This document shows positions 1 through 11,875 of a DNA stretch of 64,000 nt, piece after piece. Position numbers and translations under genes: made by a program. How positions within the stretch are numbered: position 1 is the first letter of the stretch; every line of letters begins with the position of its first letter. Origin of the DNA: Combretum micranthum. Its lineage: Eukaryota; Streptophyta; Magnoliopsida; Myrtales; Combretaceae. The notes under the pieces are model-generated. The model made no database searches and was not told the origin of the DNA. It worked only from the letters and a program-made list of their open reading frames with translations. The DNA is taken from NCBI GenBank assembly GCA_024138025.1, contig JAMXBD010001406.1, forward strand, positions 186,001 to 250,000, written 5' to 3'.

Positions 1-365
1 GGATCTTCATTTTGTCTCAGCTTAAAAAACTTCGATGACATACGTTGGTAAGGTCCTTTACTCCCTAATGTGCTGCCCCACGCAAAACACACATATAATA
101 ATATGTTATGCAACTTATGGGCTTTGTCCAACGTTAAAACCATAGGGTTTAGGATGTTTTCGTTTTGCTGCAAACATAACATTGGTTTTTTCTTTACTGA
201 AGTTTTAGAATTGTTAACTAAAGAAGTTTATTTACAATTCTTTTGAGTCTCAACAATTTTTTCTTATATTAACATCTTCAATATTCTTCAATGTTTTTTA
301 AATTACAAGTTCTATTAATACCATCAGGTTTTCAATCTAAAATAAGACATAATAAACACTGACAC

Positions 366-948
366 TGTTAGTGATTGTGCCTAGGCTAATTACTAAGTAT
401 TGTTATTTCATGTACTAGAGGCAAATCACCAGTTGGTGATTTATTTTAAAAAAAAATCCAATGGAAAGAATAATAAATTATTATTATGAATAAATTTACT
501 ATCACTACCAACCCTAGTAAGATTAGGGGCATTATTGTCAGTGCAAAATCTGACATAATATAAATAGGTGTGATAGTGTCTCATTAGGATTAAGATTTTC
601 ACTATCACATTAGACGACAGAGAAATTCTGTAACCCTAAAAGAGAGAGAGAAAAACTCAGATCTTCCTCGTCAATCTAAAAAGGTTTTAGATTGCGCTAG
701 CACGCAAGAATTGATTCTTTTTGGGTGGCTTATTCGTGTGGACTACGTAGAGGGCACAACGAAATCGTGGTGTCTTGTAGATCCGGATCGCAAGAGTTTG
801 AATTCAAATCTCTGAATACAAAATTGCAAGGTAAATCAAGAATTTATTCCTCTTGTTATCAAATTTAATCAAAGCATATGGATTCCGGTTTTAGGGGTTT
901 TAATTTTCCGCTACAAATTTTTATGAAAATTCGTATAAAAACCCTACA
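366..948 (+). mobile_element. Solo LTR, Ty1/copia-like, with 5-bp target duplication
   Basis: The 583-bp segment starts TGTTAG, ends CTACA and is flanked by GACAC on both sides (361-365 and 949-953). A TATA-type box (TATAAATAGG) lies at 559-568. The right duplicate lacks it at the matching place near 48,905. No primer-binding site or internal domain follows, so this is an LTR left by recombination. The copia assignment rests on the end sequences and size; the solo-LTR call rests on the ends, the target duplication and the empty site. Confidence 0.8.
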
Positions 949-953
949 GACAC

Positions 954-1840
954 GTCAAAATAATAATATATCCAAATAGAGGTCATCACGTTCCGGGTTT
1001 GAATCATGACCCAGATCAATCCGTCATCGCTAGTTCCTAACCTAGGAGCTGGTCCCAGTATGACGGGTTGGACCCGCCATATGAACCGTTGGTTCAAGCT
1101 GTTCTAGGTGGGTCCAAGATCCTAACTGGCAGTTCTATCGGGTGGGACTTGCGTTGAAGGAACTTTGAGTGGATCCTCCATACCCGGCAATTTCAACTCG
1201 CCGAATCCACCTTTAAATTTAAAAAAAAAAAAAAAAAGAAAATTCAACAAGCTCTGGTGGAGCATTTCCCATTTCCTGAACCTGTTATTTGCAAGCCCCC
1301 CACGGCAATTTTCATATTGAGTCTTCTTGACTCGTGATGACCAATTTTTGGCAGGTCTTAAGTATTGAAAAAAAAAAAAAAAATTCGAAAAGCTCCAGTG
1401 GAGCATTTGCCATTTGCTGAACCTCCAATTTGCAACGCCCCGATCGTAATTCTCAAATTAAGTCTTTCTGATTCATAATGACCTGCTTTTGGCAGGTTTT
1501 AAGAATTCACAAAAGAAAAAAAAAAAAAAAGATGAGATGAAAAGAAATCCATGCATATGAATTAATATTGTGGCAGGAGCAAATGCATGTGAATTAATAT
1601 CATGAATGTGAATTAACATCCATTTAACTTTGGAATTTCCAAATTGTAAGCTTTACTAACATTTTTTTTAAGCCAATGAAGATTTACTAACATTAAAAAA
1701 AAAAAATTTATCCCATTCCACAAAATTAGGAATTATAAACCGGTGGTTCCAGTTCTAGTTCCGGTTCCATGAAATTAGTAATCGTGAACCGGCAGTTCGC
1801 GTCCAGTTCCAGAACCGATCCAAGCTATGTCAACTTGTTT
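954..1840. repeat. Left-copy-specific insertion, G+C-richer, with poly-A tracts
   Basis: This stretch is also absent from the right duplicate. It begins with a G+C-richer part (about 975-1,200) with GGACCCGCC-type motifs shared with 51,178-51,545, continues with a two-copy tandem repeat with A-rich tails, and ends with a GGTTCCGGTTC-type segment (1,738-1,830) that resembles the end of the insertion at 8,165-8,825. It appears to be several nested short elements. The minus-strand open frame across it is not a known protein. Confidence 0.5.
1241..1530. repeat. Two-copy tandem repeat, about 141-bp units, each ending in poly-A
   Basis: Unit 1 (about 1,241-1,382) and unit 2 (about 1,383-1,530) share AGCTC-GTGGAGCATTT, a TTGGCAGGT block and a terminal run of 14 or more A. 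A further A-run precedes unit 1. The pattern resembles a dimeric, poly-A-tailed retroposed sequence, but no pol III boxes or tRNA-like head are visible. Confidence 0.6.
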
Positions 1841-2340
1841 ATCCAAAAATATTTAAAAAAAAAAGGGAAGGAACCTTTAAAAAGGCCTTCCCTAAGCCGA
1901 AGGCTGTTGAGGACCAACTAGAGAGGGTCATGCAGGCTTATTTGTTTTATAAATTGTCTTTATTTTCCTTTTTTCTATTTTCCAATTTTAATTTTAATTT
2001 TATATTTTAATCAAATTATTTATTTCAATAAATTACTTTGACAAATCAAGCACTCCTAATTTGTAATTGTTAGAGAACATTCGTCACTTAATAGAAAAAT
2101 AAAGGTCACTGGAGATGATCTTTATGAATGATAAATTATATGATGGTTTATCATAAAAATTATTAACAAAAATAGAAAAAAAAAATGATTTTACTCTTCT
2201 TTAAAATGAAACTGATTTTCTCTATTTTTTATCCAAATTTTCCATGATGATTAATCATTACTAACAATCATCGCCTAATCGAATGCCAACTTTGCCTTTC
2301 ATCATCATCAGTTGCCAATAAAAATCACCAATAATTACAA

Positions 2341-2647
2341 GGGATATTGTCAAAAATGGTACATAAATTTTCACAAAAAGTTCATTCAAGTATCTAAAAT
2401 TTGGTTTTGAATAATTTGGCACTTGAAACGAGTCTTCATGCACATTTTTTCTACTTGAAGCAAGTTCAATAATATAGGAAAATGAATATGAAAACTTGCT
2501 TTAGGTACCAAATTGTTTAAAATTAAACTTTAGGTACTTCAATGAAGTTTTTTCAAAAGTTCAGGTACTAAATTGCTTAAAACTAAACTTTAGGTACCTG
2601 ATCAAACTTTTTTATGAAAATTCAGGTACCATTTTTTATATTAACTC
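2341..2647. mobile_element. MULE-type MITE with perfect 9-bp target duplication
   Basis: The 307-bp element is bounded by TAATTACAA at 2,332-2,340 and 2,648-2,656. Its ends are long inverted repeats: the start (AAAAATGGTACATAAATTTT) matches the reverse complement of the end (AAAAATGGTACCTGAATTTT) and the similarity continues for some 90 bases. The right duplicate near 49,450 lacks it. It has no coding capacity. The 9-bp target duplication and long TIRs fit non-autonomous Mutator-like elements. Confidence 0.85.
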
Positions 2648-3745
2648 TAATTACAACCTCTTTAAATTATTACACTCTCATTCAAAATTGGTAAGATTTC
2701 AACTATAACAGTGTTCAAAATTTTAGGTGCAAAAAACATACCTTTATATGAATTTCGTCATCTTATCATTTGTATCTAATGGAATCAAAATTTATGACTA
2801 AAAGAGAAATGGTCTAAAGATTTCAACTATAACAAGTGTTCAAAATTTTAGGTGTAGAAAACATACCCTTATATGAATTTGGTCTTCTTATAATTTGTAT
2901 ATAATGGAATCAAAATTTATGACTCAAAGAGAAATGGTCTAAAATAATCACCCAAAAGCTATGGGCTCTATGATATGGATAAAGAGGGAGATGCATGGGG
3001 TTTGACTTGCGCTCGACTTCGAATTAGCTAGTTTAATCTAAGACCTAGCTCAACTAGTCAAGACATGAGTTCAACTTAGCTTGATGGGACACTGGTTAGA
3101 AGTTAGCCCTAACATCATAAGCGCCAAGCCAACCCTTGGGTCTTCTTTTAAGTTTTGAGCTAAGATGGGGTAGAGAGAGAGAGAAAAAGGAAATAGCTAA
3201 AGACACTCAACTAACAAGTCTCAAACTTATCAAACCCATCCATTGAAGGGGTCTTCATTAGAGCTTTACTTTCAAGACGTGGAATCTAATAGGTCCAATC
3301 AGATCATATTGAACCAGTAGCATGTTCCATTCTCTACATCTAAACAATAAACACTCAGATGAATAAAACGAAAAAAATTACACCATATAGTTTGCCAACC
3401 TAGAACATAGGATGCTCTATTAAAATAGGAATATCTAATATGTTGTAGCTACTTCAACTAAATAAAACAACTTATACTATTATTATTTATGCCAATGTGG
3501 GTTATAACGGACGTCAATTAAAGTCCACTTGCAGCTTCTTTACATTGGCTTCAATAAGAGTAACATCCTAAGTGAATCAAAATCAATATTAAAAATAGAA
3601 AGAAATCGCGATCTTTTCGCATACCGATTGATTATGTCTTGGTGTTGACACTGACAATGTCAAAATCTTCTCAAGCACAAAAGTAAATTTTTTCAAAATC
3701 TTCTCGTACACATCACATATTGGATGGTTATATTCTTATCGATGA

Positions 3746-4264
3746 TTGAATTTACGACGTTATATTCACCCATATGGTTTTCCACCTACATTTGATGTTT
3801 TCCAACTTGCTTCGCGCTCTTCACTTAAAAGTCCTATCATATTGAACTCTTTACAGATGGGAATATCAAAGGTCTTGCCAGAGATGTCCTGCTTCAAGGC
3901 CATTAGTTATTCGCTCATCTTTAAAAATATAATATTTATGGTATATATAGGAAAATGTCGAATTTGATATGTGAATTTTACATAAAAATGTAATTTGAGA
4001 CATGAAATTTGAAGTAATTAATGACCACTTAATAAAACTCTTGTTGATATTGATATCGTTTACTTTGTTTCCTAATGCGAAATAAGTAGCCCATTAGTGC
4101 TAAGTAGTGTTAGGAGAAACAAGAGAATTTCAATATATATAATATTTTGTCATTTTCAAATCAAAAAATGGAGTAAATGATAGTAAAAATAGTTATAAAA
4201 AGATTATTTGATATTAAATTGTTCATTTTAAAATTTAGGTATCAAATTAAATTTTTGTGTATAT
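3746..4264. other. Duplicated non-coding block and AT-rich stretch
   Basis: The first half (to about 3,930) is the conserved duplicate block matching 51,000-51,170. The plus-strand open frame over it (3,746-3,967) is not kept open in the other copy and is judged non-coding. Bases 4,140-4,264 resemble a worn terminal part of the same MITE family as 2,341-2,647. Confidence 0.4.
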
Positions 4265-4480
4265 TACCAATGTAGGCTCTATTTGGTTTATTGGTGCGGC
4301 AACGGCATGTCGTCGTCATTTTAATTTAAATTGCTTGTCAAGAAATAGATACAGATGAAAAATAGACATTATTAACTACACACAAATCAAGACCAAATAC
4401 ATATAATGATATAGATAAGATACAAATGTAGATGAGATATAGATACAAATGAAAATCGGATAATCCAACCCTACACATAT
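4265..4480. mobile_element. Short AT-rich MITE-like repeat (dispersed family)
   Basis: It begins with a CTCTATTTGG motif, contains ATACAGATGAAAA-type and GATATAGATA-type motifs and ends with GGATAATCCAACCCTA. Relatives occur at about 5,575-5,765, 6,225-6,375, 7,346-7,553, 9,236-9,375, 22,612-22,850 and 51,865-52,045. Several of these sit in only one of the two duplicates, so they were mobile. The superfamily is not resolved. Confidence 0.5.
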
Positions 4481-5574
4481 ATATTTATTCCGACTTCGTA
4501 TTATATGCAATATCACTTCTCTAGATTTCCATTACGAGCAAATAAAATGGTATGTGATATGGTTTTTATGAATATTGATTTTGATCATGTAAATGATATA
4601 TTATAGTTTCATTCCTGATCGGATAAAATTTATTACCGTGCTCTTAAATGGTACATCCAATTGTTTTTTTTTTTTTTCCTTTTTCCAAATCATATGTTTT
4701 AGTTTATGTATTGAACAGAATAATATTGGATATACATAAAGGTCCTCCATATATAATAGCATAGGTTGGAAATGGTATAGACGAAGTAAAATGATTTGAT
4801 TTGTATTGCCTAATGGTGGATATAAATAAATAAAAATTAGTTAATGGCCCTATAAGCTAATAGTATTTTTCTGATTTTTCAAGTGAGAGGTTTCAAGTTC
4901 GAATCCTCCACTTGTTGTAATGACAAAAACAAAAGTTAAAAGTTAATTAGTAAGTAGAAGGTGTCTCCATTTAAAATTTTTCCATAGAAAATTTTATGTA
5001 CGTGGACTGACAACTTCGAGACTTTTGAAGGTAAAACATATGGAATAATTTCAAATAATAAAAGATATACATGGAGAAAAATATAGCATCATCCAAGATT
5101 TATTTAGTGTAATTATGAGGTGACATTATTGATTATGTATAAATACCGTTTAAATTCTTCAATATCGATAGTTTCATAAAAATCAATATTATCAGATTCA
5201 ATCCGAATTTTGATCCAAACATAATAAAGGATCAAGGTTAATGGGTGAAACTGTAGTTGAACTGGACCATTTTTCATGGTTAATCAGCTTTAAGCAGATT
5301 AGATTGGAAAGGTTAATTCTGATTTGATAATATTAATAAAAATTATGCATTAATTCCGTCATTTATTTAAAAAATATTGGTAGTATTTTTCTAAAGGTTG
5401 GCGTGGTACTGTAATTAAGGATCTGCCACATGCATGCAAGCTCACTTCTCTGGGTTTTCCTGGAAACCAGCTAGGCAGCGAAACAAGCAATACTAATGAA
5501 ATCACGAAATCCTAGGATAACACTGCAGTCACTCTCTGTCTATCGTTTTCCTCCCCACCTGCGCATTTATATTT

Positions 5575-5765
5575 TTGGCTCTTTTATTTTTTTATTAATA
5601 TTTATATTATATTTGTTTTATATCAATATTTTATTTATTTAATTGATTTATGAGTAAAAATATTTTTTTATTAATATTTAATTTTTATAAATAGTTTATT
5701 TAAAAATAATAAAAAAAATAAAACCAAAGTGATTAAAAAAAAAAAGAAAGAGACAAAACAAATAG
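5575..5765. mobile_element. Short AT-rich insertion in the left duplicate
   Basis: The left copy has about 200 extra AT-rich bases inside a block that is continuous in the right copy (52,553-52,570). The content resembles the dispersed family at 4,265-4,480. No coding capacity. Confidence 0.5.
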
Positions 5766-7345
5766 ATAACAGAAGGACGACAGAGCGCTGAATGTTTTCT
5801 CCTATTTGACACAGAATGATGCGGGTCATTTTGCGTGGTCCTATTTTCTATCAGTCAGCAAAAAAGTCCTGGTGTAGGAGGAATTAATTGCCTGAAGAGT
5901 GAAGACGACAACTTTTGACACCCCACCTGCACCCGTGGGCTATTTTCCACAGTAGCAATCATGGTGTCTAATCGATGTTAATGCTTGTCGACATGAAATT
6001 ATATTTTTACATTAATTGTAAAAGCGAAATTAATATATTTAAGATCGACCTTTGGATCTTTACTGCTTCGAAAACTTTCTCGTTTCACTTATGCTTATAC
6101 CCTATGATAAAAATTTACATATTATATCAAAGGGAAGTTGGTTTGGTATCTAAATAGTATAAATATAAATGATATGTAAGATATAATTGAAGTGTTATAT
6201 GTTTGTTCTCTAGTTTTGATAACGTTTCAAATTGAATCAATACAGATATGATATCAATAAAAAATTGATAGTTTTACTATAAATTGATGAAATAAAATCA
6301 ATATTGAATCAATATAGATATGTTACAAATACTAATTCGATACAAATAAAATCCAACAATCTAAACAGATGAAAAAGTTAAAGAAAGTGAAGATGATTTT
6401 AGAAAAGTAAATTTGAAGAAGTTATTATTTAAATATTTTAAGGCGGTTTCTGAGTACTTGTAATATGATGCAACTTTGCCAATCTTATTGTCACAATCAC
6501 TTTTGTTTAAAAATTTATATTAGTGGACGATGACACCCAAACTACTTGTGTGAAAAAAAAAAAAGAGAGAGAAAAAGAGAGAAAGAGAGAAAGGTAGAGA
6601 AAGATAATTAATAAAATAATCGTCTCTATTCCATTGTATGATTTTTTTTACCCCTCTTTATTGTATAATTTTTTTTTACATCAAACAAGGCATTCAGTTA
6701 ATAATAAGAGATGATTAACCCTTATCCTCCACCTCACTAAATGAAAATTATAGTACCCACTTAATCCTACTTTATCCTTTCAATTAACGTTACAAGGCCA
6801 ATGATTAGCAAAAAGAAAAAAAATTATTAAATAGTAGTGTTGTCTTACTCAGGTTGATAGAAATAGGTACACCTGTTCAAATGATTTGGTCATGATACTA
6901 GTTTAAAGCACCACCCTTTCAACCTTAGCAAAGGTAAAGGATAAAACATGACTCTAAACCTCCAAATTTTTAAAAGAATGATCAGTTCTATTGCTTTACA
7001 AATGAAATATGAATTACCTTTTAATAATTAGTATTGATTTGATGCTCGTTTGGCCTCTCAACCCTTATTTTTTCATATTCTTGGATCAACCTCCAAATGG
7101 TATTGTTACATAGTAACGTAGAGCTATTTTTCTTATTTATATCATATTTTATTAATTAGTTTGTCTCTATATATTAATTTTCTTTTTGGCTTATTTACAT
7201 ATCATAATTACAAGTAATTATTCAAAACGAGTATACTTAATACACTGGAGTGAAAAAATCATATACAAATATACATATACTTAAGACCAAATGTGATGCT
7301 TATTAATTTAATTTGTGAACTTTTTTGTGCTGGGTGGTGGATAAC

Positions 7346-7553
7346 CTATTTGGATATATTGATTTGATATAATTTTGGTATCATTTATAAATCGAATCGA
7401 AACTAAATCGATATAGATATGATACTGATGAAAAATTAACAGTTTTACTCATAAACTGGTTAAACCGAACTAATACTAAGTCAACACTGATTCGATACCG
7501 ATAAATTACCAATAAAAATCTAATACAGATAAAAATCTTACAATCCAATCAAT
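7346..7553. mobile_element. MITE-like insertion, absent from the right duplicate
   Basis: The flanks TGGGTGGTGGATA and CATTCATGTC are nearly adjacent in the right copy (about 61,068-61,100) but about 208 bases apart here. The insert begins CCTATTTGGATATATTG and ends TTACAATCCAATCA, an imperfect inverted terminal match shared with the dispersed family at 4,265 and 22,612. Confidence 0.6.
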
Positions 7554-8164
7554 AATACACTTCATTCATGTCACTAAAATCGTCCTCATTGTTAATTTGG
7601 ATCATCTGATTTGTCAATTTCCAACCAATAAATTAATGTGAAGGTGGAAATCAAGACAAGAATATCGTCACTATATACGTGGAAGACGATGATATGGCAA
7701 CATGCAGCTAAGTCCTTATGTCCTACTTGGTGGGTTACAATTGCTGGATTGAAATAACATGTCTTTAAAAGGAGACAGATGTCCTTTCTATTATTTGGCT
7801 CAACCTTTCCCAATTCCAAACAAAACCCAGAATTTCGTGCTTCAGATTAAGCATAATTCTCTCATTTCCAGGCATAAATCGAAATATGTAACATCTCATA
7901 ATTAAAACAGCAAGTTAATTATATAATTCTACAAAGTTCTAATTTTATAAGGTTTTTTTAAATAGTTTAAAAATTGTTTAGATGGGTATTCAATTTAACA
8001 AATTTATAATTTTATTGATTTTTCATAATTTATATTTTATTTTACTGAATTGATGCATTCATATAAATAATAAAATCACGAATTTGACTCCTTTGCACTA
8101 GAACATTGGAAAGTATTATGGCAGTGTATTATAATAGACCATGCCTTAGGAAGATAAGGTATAA

Positions 8165-8825
8165 ATATAGAGATCAGTACAGTTTTGGAATCGAATTAAA
8201 TCAGAATCTGAACCGTCAATTTCCAATTCTAGTTTTGAAATTGTAAAATCATTTTTTTACATAAAAAAATAATTTTATATTTAAAAAAATAAATTTTAAA
8301 CTCAAAATATAATTATTGGATCTAAAAGTGTTAAATTATTTAGCCAAAATTTAAAAAAAAAATTATTTAGAATGTGCATTTATTTATACATAAACATAAT
8401 TAATATCAATTATAGTTAATAAATAATATTACAAAATATTCTAGAAGAACAAGAAAATTACAATACAAAAAATAATCTCATGTTACTAAAAAATGAATTT
8501 TGTTTTTAAAAGAAGTTTATGCAAACTAAATTATATATAATTTTAAGTTATATTTATTTATATTATTAATAGTAAAACAATAAATATTGTAAATAGATAA
8601 TAAATTCTACTATTTATATGAAATAATGTAAATTAATAATTCTATATATAATATAATTTTTTTAAATTTTTTATATAATTATTATTTTTTCAGTGGAACC
8701 AGTTGAAACCGCCGGTTCTACTCGATTCTAAGTTGTAAAACCGTTTAAAAACCAAAAAACCAGTGGTTTCTTAACCGGTTATAGAATCGACCAACCGGTA
8801 TAATTCTATTTTTAAAAGCGTCAAT
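8165..8825. mobile_element. AT-rich insertion with GGTTC/ACCGG-rich ends
   Basis: Sequence about 660 bases long starts after the last left/right duplicate match. Its right end carries repeated GAACC/ACCGGTT motifs (8,695-8,800) and its left end has GAACCGTC near 8,205. No open frame of note. It is probably a degraded TIR element; boundaries are approximate. Confidence 0.4.
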
Positions 8826-11800
8826 AACAATTTCGATTTGAAGCCAAATCATGCCTATGCAGCATGCTATTACATATTCATGAAACATGTAGTCAGCATC
8901 GAAAATGCAGCAATATTTTTTCTTTATTTAACAAATATGTGGATACACTTATTCGATAAAAAGAGTGAAGTAGCATTATAGTATACTTAAATTACTTCAT
9001 GTGTATTCGACATTTATCTCTCTGAAGTTTGAAGATTTTCATCCGACATCTTTTAAAAACGTATTTTAAGATCATATTGTACAATTTTATCTCTTGATAA
9101 AATATAAAAGGCATTAGAGGGTCTGTTTTTCTTTTTTTGGCCATTACAATGAGGAGGAAGATTCGACTCTTGGACTTCTTACTTGAGAGACAGAGATACT
9201 ATTAGATTACAATATTATTGACCATTTTTTGGTCGTTTTGACATCTTATTTATGTTGGTTTTCAAAGAGTTTGTTTATAAAAACAAATATAAATAAAAAG
9301 ATATTTTTACTTATAAGATATAGACACTGATCAAATACAGATTAAAATTAGACAATCCAAATAGAACCATAATAATTATAGAAAAAAACATAAAATTAAG
9401 GGTAGAATCGTCGACCTCCATGACAAAGTCAAGGAAGTGCAGGAAGCTCTGTCAAAGGAAAAGAAACTAACTCGTCCGTGTTCTGCATGACCGATTTTAA
9501 GAAATCCCATGATATCTTCTATGGCTTCTCTGGATGGTGGATAAACCTAACTAAGAAAAGATTAATCAGAAAACTATTAAGAATGCGTAAAGAAGAACAA
9601 GCAACAAATAGAGAAACATGATTCATCATAATAAGATCGTGGGGGAACTACCCTATAATACAAAGGAGGAAGCTGGGATTCCAAGGAGAGGATTTTCTAA
9701 ACCTGCTGTTTGGAAGATATACATCGAATACCACTTCTATCTCACCGATATATAGTATTAAATCGTTCAATCAAAAAATTCTCACCCTCCGATTCTTGAA
9801 TGTCTTCAGAAGCAAATGAATTAACTTATATTCTTGCAACCCTTCATTGACCAAGGAGTACCATGTCGACCAACAATGTAACCAAGAGTCTTAAGGTGTC
9901 AGTAAACCTCAAAATGCTCCCAACAACATTGGCCGTTTCCTTCGGCCAACTTTTCACACATTATCTTTTGATGAAAAGTATGATCCATTGAGGAACCTAG
10001 AAAAAAACTAATAAACTGATTAAACATTATAGATCTCATTCATCAGACAACAAATATTTCTTGAGATGTATAGTGTTTTTAAAATCACTTCTTTAAAACA
10101 TGGGTTTTCGATTTCAGTAATATCGATCATGGATAATATGATCGTGCACTAAGCACCAACCATCTACCCAGAGTCAGTAAACCTGTCGCCACCAGCCCAT
10201 TGCCCTCTTTAGAATGTCCTTTTAATCACCTATATATCACCACTACACATATTCTCCTAAATGACTAACATAAGCACCATACTAAGCGATTTTCCCTAAC
10301 CTAATTTCAGGCAGAAGTTGTCATTTCCAAATTTAGAATTACTTTAGTGAAACAAGTGCACCTGAGTACAATGACATGCATCCTAACCACGAAAATTATT
10401 CATAGGGAAAACCAAAGGTTGAAATTTCTCCACATAGTTTAATAAATAAGAGAGGTCTACGATAGGCAAAACCTCCCAAAACACTTGCATTGATGGTAGA
10501 TGAATTTAACTAAACTAATGAAACAATGCAAGAGTAGCATAAATGTGTATGGAAAAACAAGGGTCTAACCCTTCTGGGCTACAAAGATATTAAAAAACAG
10601 ATGTTTAACATTTGACGTCAGCAACAAAACAGGGCTCCTATCCAAATGCAGTACTTATAATGCTCAGCATTAAGGAAGATTAATGTAATAAGAACAGATG
10701 AAAGCACAACTACTTTTGGAGGACAGCAACATAATCCTCAGATTATCACAAATGCCAAAAGCTACAAGCTTTGGCATTAGTTTTAGCATTTTAGATAATT
10801 TCATAATGATCCTCCATAATTCTAATTGTATTTATATCTTTATGTATTTTTGTCCTGTAGTATTCCTTAATGATCGGCATTCCATTTGCAGTATTTATCA
10901 TTTAGAGCCAAACGTAGCCTGAGGTAATGAAACAGAAAATCACAGAAACAAACAAGAAACTGAGAAAATACAGTGGTTGATAAAGAGATTTAACCTACAA
11001 AGTCTCCTCAATTGAGCAATACTTGTACTCGACTTGAGCTCAATAAATCTTGATTAGGCTTGTGAGCTAACCAAGCTAAATATATGAAGCTCAAGTTTGG
11101 CTTGATAAACTGCTCGAGTATATATCAAGCCAAGTTCAAGCAATTTGTGAACAGACTTGATTCATTTATACCTCTGGTTGTAGGATTTAAAACAAAGGCC
11201 AAATTGTGTTATGGTAGGTTTTGTCATCACAGGATTATGATGGTTTTTGTGGTGGTAAGTTTGTTCAAGGTTGGTCTAATTGTAGTAATTGACAGGTTTA
11301 GGTTTCATCAAATTGTAGTAAGTTATTTTATATATGGATGAATCCTTATTTTAATTAGTGATATGACACATCCCAATTATATCCCTCAAAACGAGCTCAT
11401 TTTCGCTCAAAAAAGTCCGGCCATGGTGGACTAATGCGCCGGGGAACCCAAGCCTTCTCTGACATATTCCCATGCCATGGCTAGCTTGGCTTAGCTTGCT
11501 TGTTTGTTTTCTTTGCACATTAAAAACTACTTAAGCAAGAATGCCCTAACGCAACCCGATTTAAAAGATAATGGGCTTTAATGAACATGGCTATGGTCCA
11601 ATTTAACTTAAATAAAATAAATATTTAATCCAAAAAGGATTTACTTTACAAATTTGTGATATTAAATATATTATTATGATAATAATTTTATTTTTTCTTT
11701 TTTTTTTAAATATTTTTATTTATATTTTCTATCTAACCTAATTCCTAACATAAATTGTGAAAGAGTCATCAGGAATTATAATCTTTAAGTTTAAGTGTTC

Positions 11801-11850
11801 ATGACTGATAAAGCAGGCCACTCACATTCCAGATATAGGAAAAGATATCA
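8826..11850. other. Non-coding stretch with no identified gene
   Basis: Apart from a MITE-like piece at 9,236-9,375, a short plus-strand open frame at 9,365-9,490 (peptide with DLHDKVKEVQEALSKEKK, possibly a worn exon after an AG at 9,399-9,400) and a GAGCTC-rich repeat piece at 11,000-11,160, nothing is recognisable. The plus-strand open frames at 10,698-10,922 and 11,084-11,341 show no motif and look accidental. I cannot identify the rest of the NUP93 copy here. Confidence 0.4.
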
Positions 11851-11875
11851 GAGAAAAAGGGCAAAACAATAGTAC

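Larger units (their letters stand above)
1..8150. repeat. Segmental duplication, left copy (direct, partner about 48,530-61,570)
   Basis: Collinear blocks match the right copy in the same order and orientation: 1-360 with 48,545-48,900; 1,860-2,050 with 48,950-49,160; 3,490-3,930 with 50,730-51,170; 4,560-4,640 with 51,620-51,690; 5,400-5,960 with 52,220-52,770; 6,060-6,180 with 58,440-58,600; 7,565-7,900 with 61,092-61,452; 8,087-8,145 with 61,510-61,570. The blocks are separated by insertions present in only one copy. No coding region is recognisable in the shared sequence. The left end runs off the window, so the true start is unknown. Confidence 0.9.

Noticed and set aside
4895..4925. tRNA B-box-like GTTCGAATCC sequence
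   Set aside because: No matching A box at the right spacing and no cloverleaf; not called as a tRNA or SINE.
9365..9490. Short coiled-coil-like peptide open frame
   Set aside because: It could be a worn exon, but no family was recognised and no partner exon was found, so no gene is called.
10698..11341. Plus-strand frames of 74 and 85 codons
   Set aside because: The second begins in the GAGCTC-rich repeat piece and neither has recognisable domains; treated as chance.
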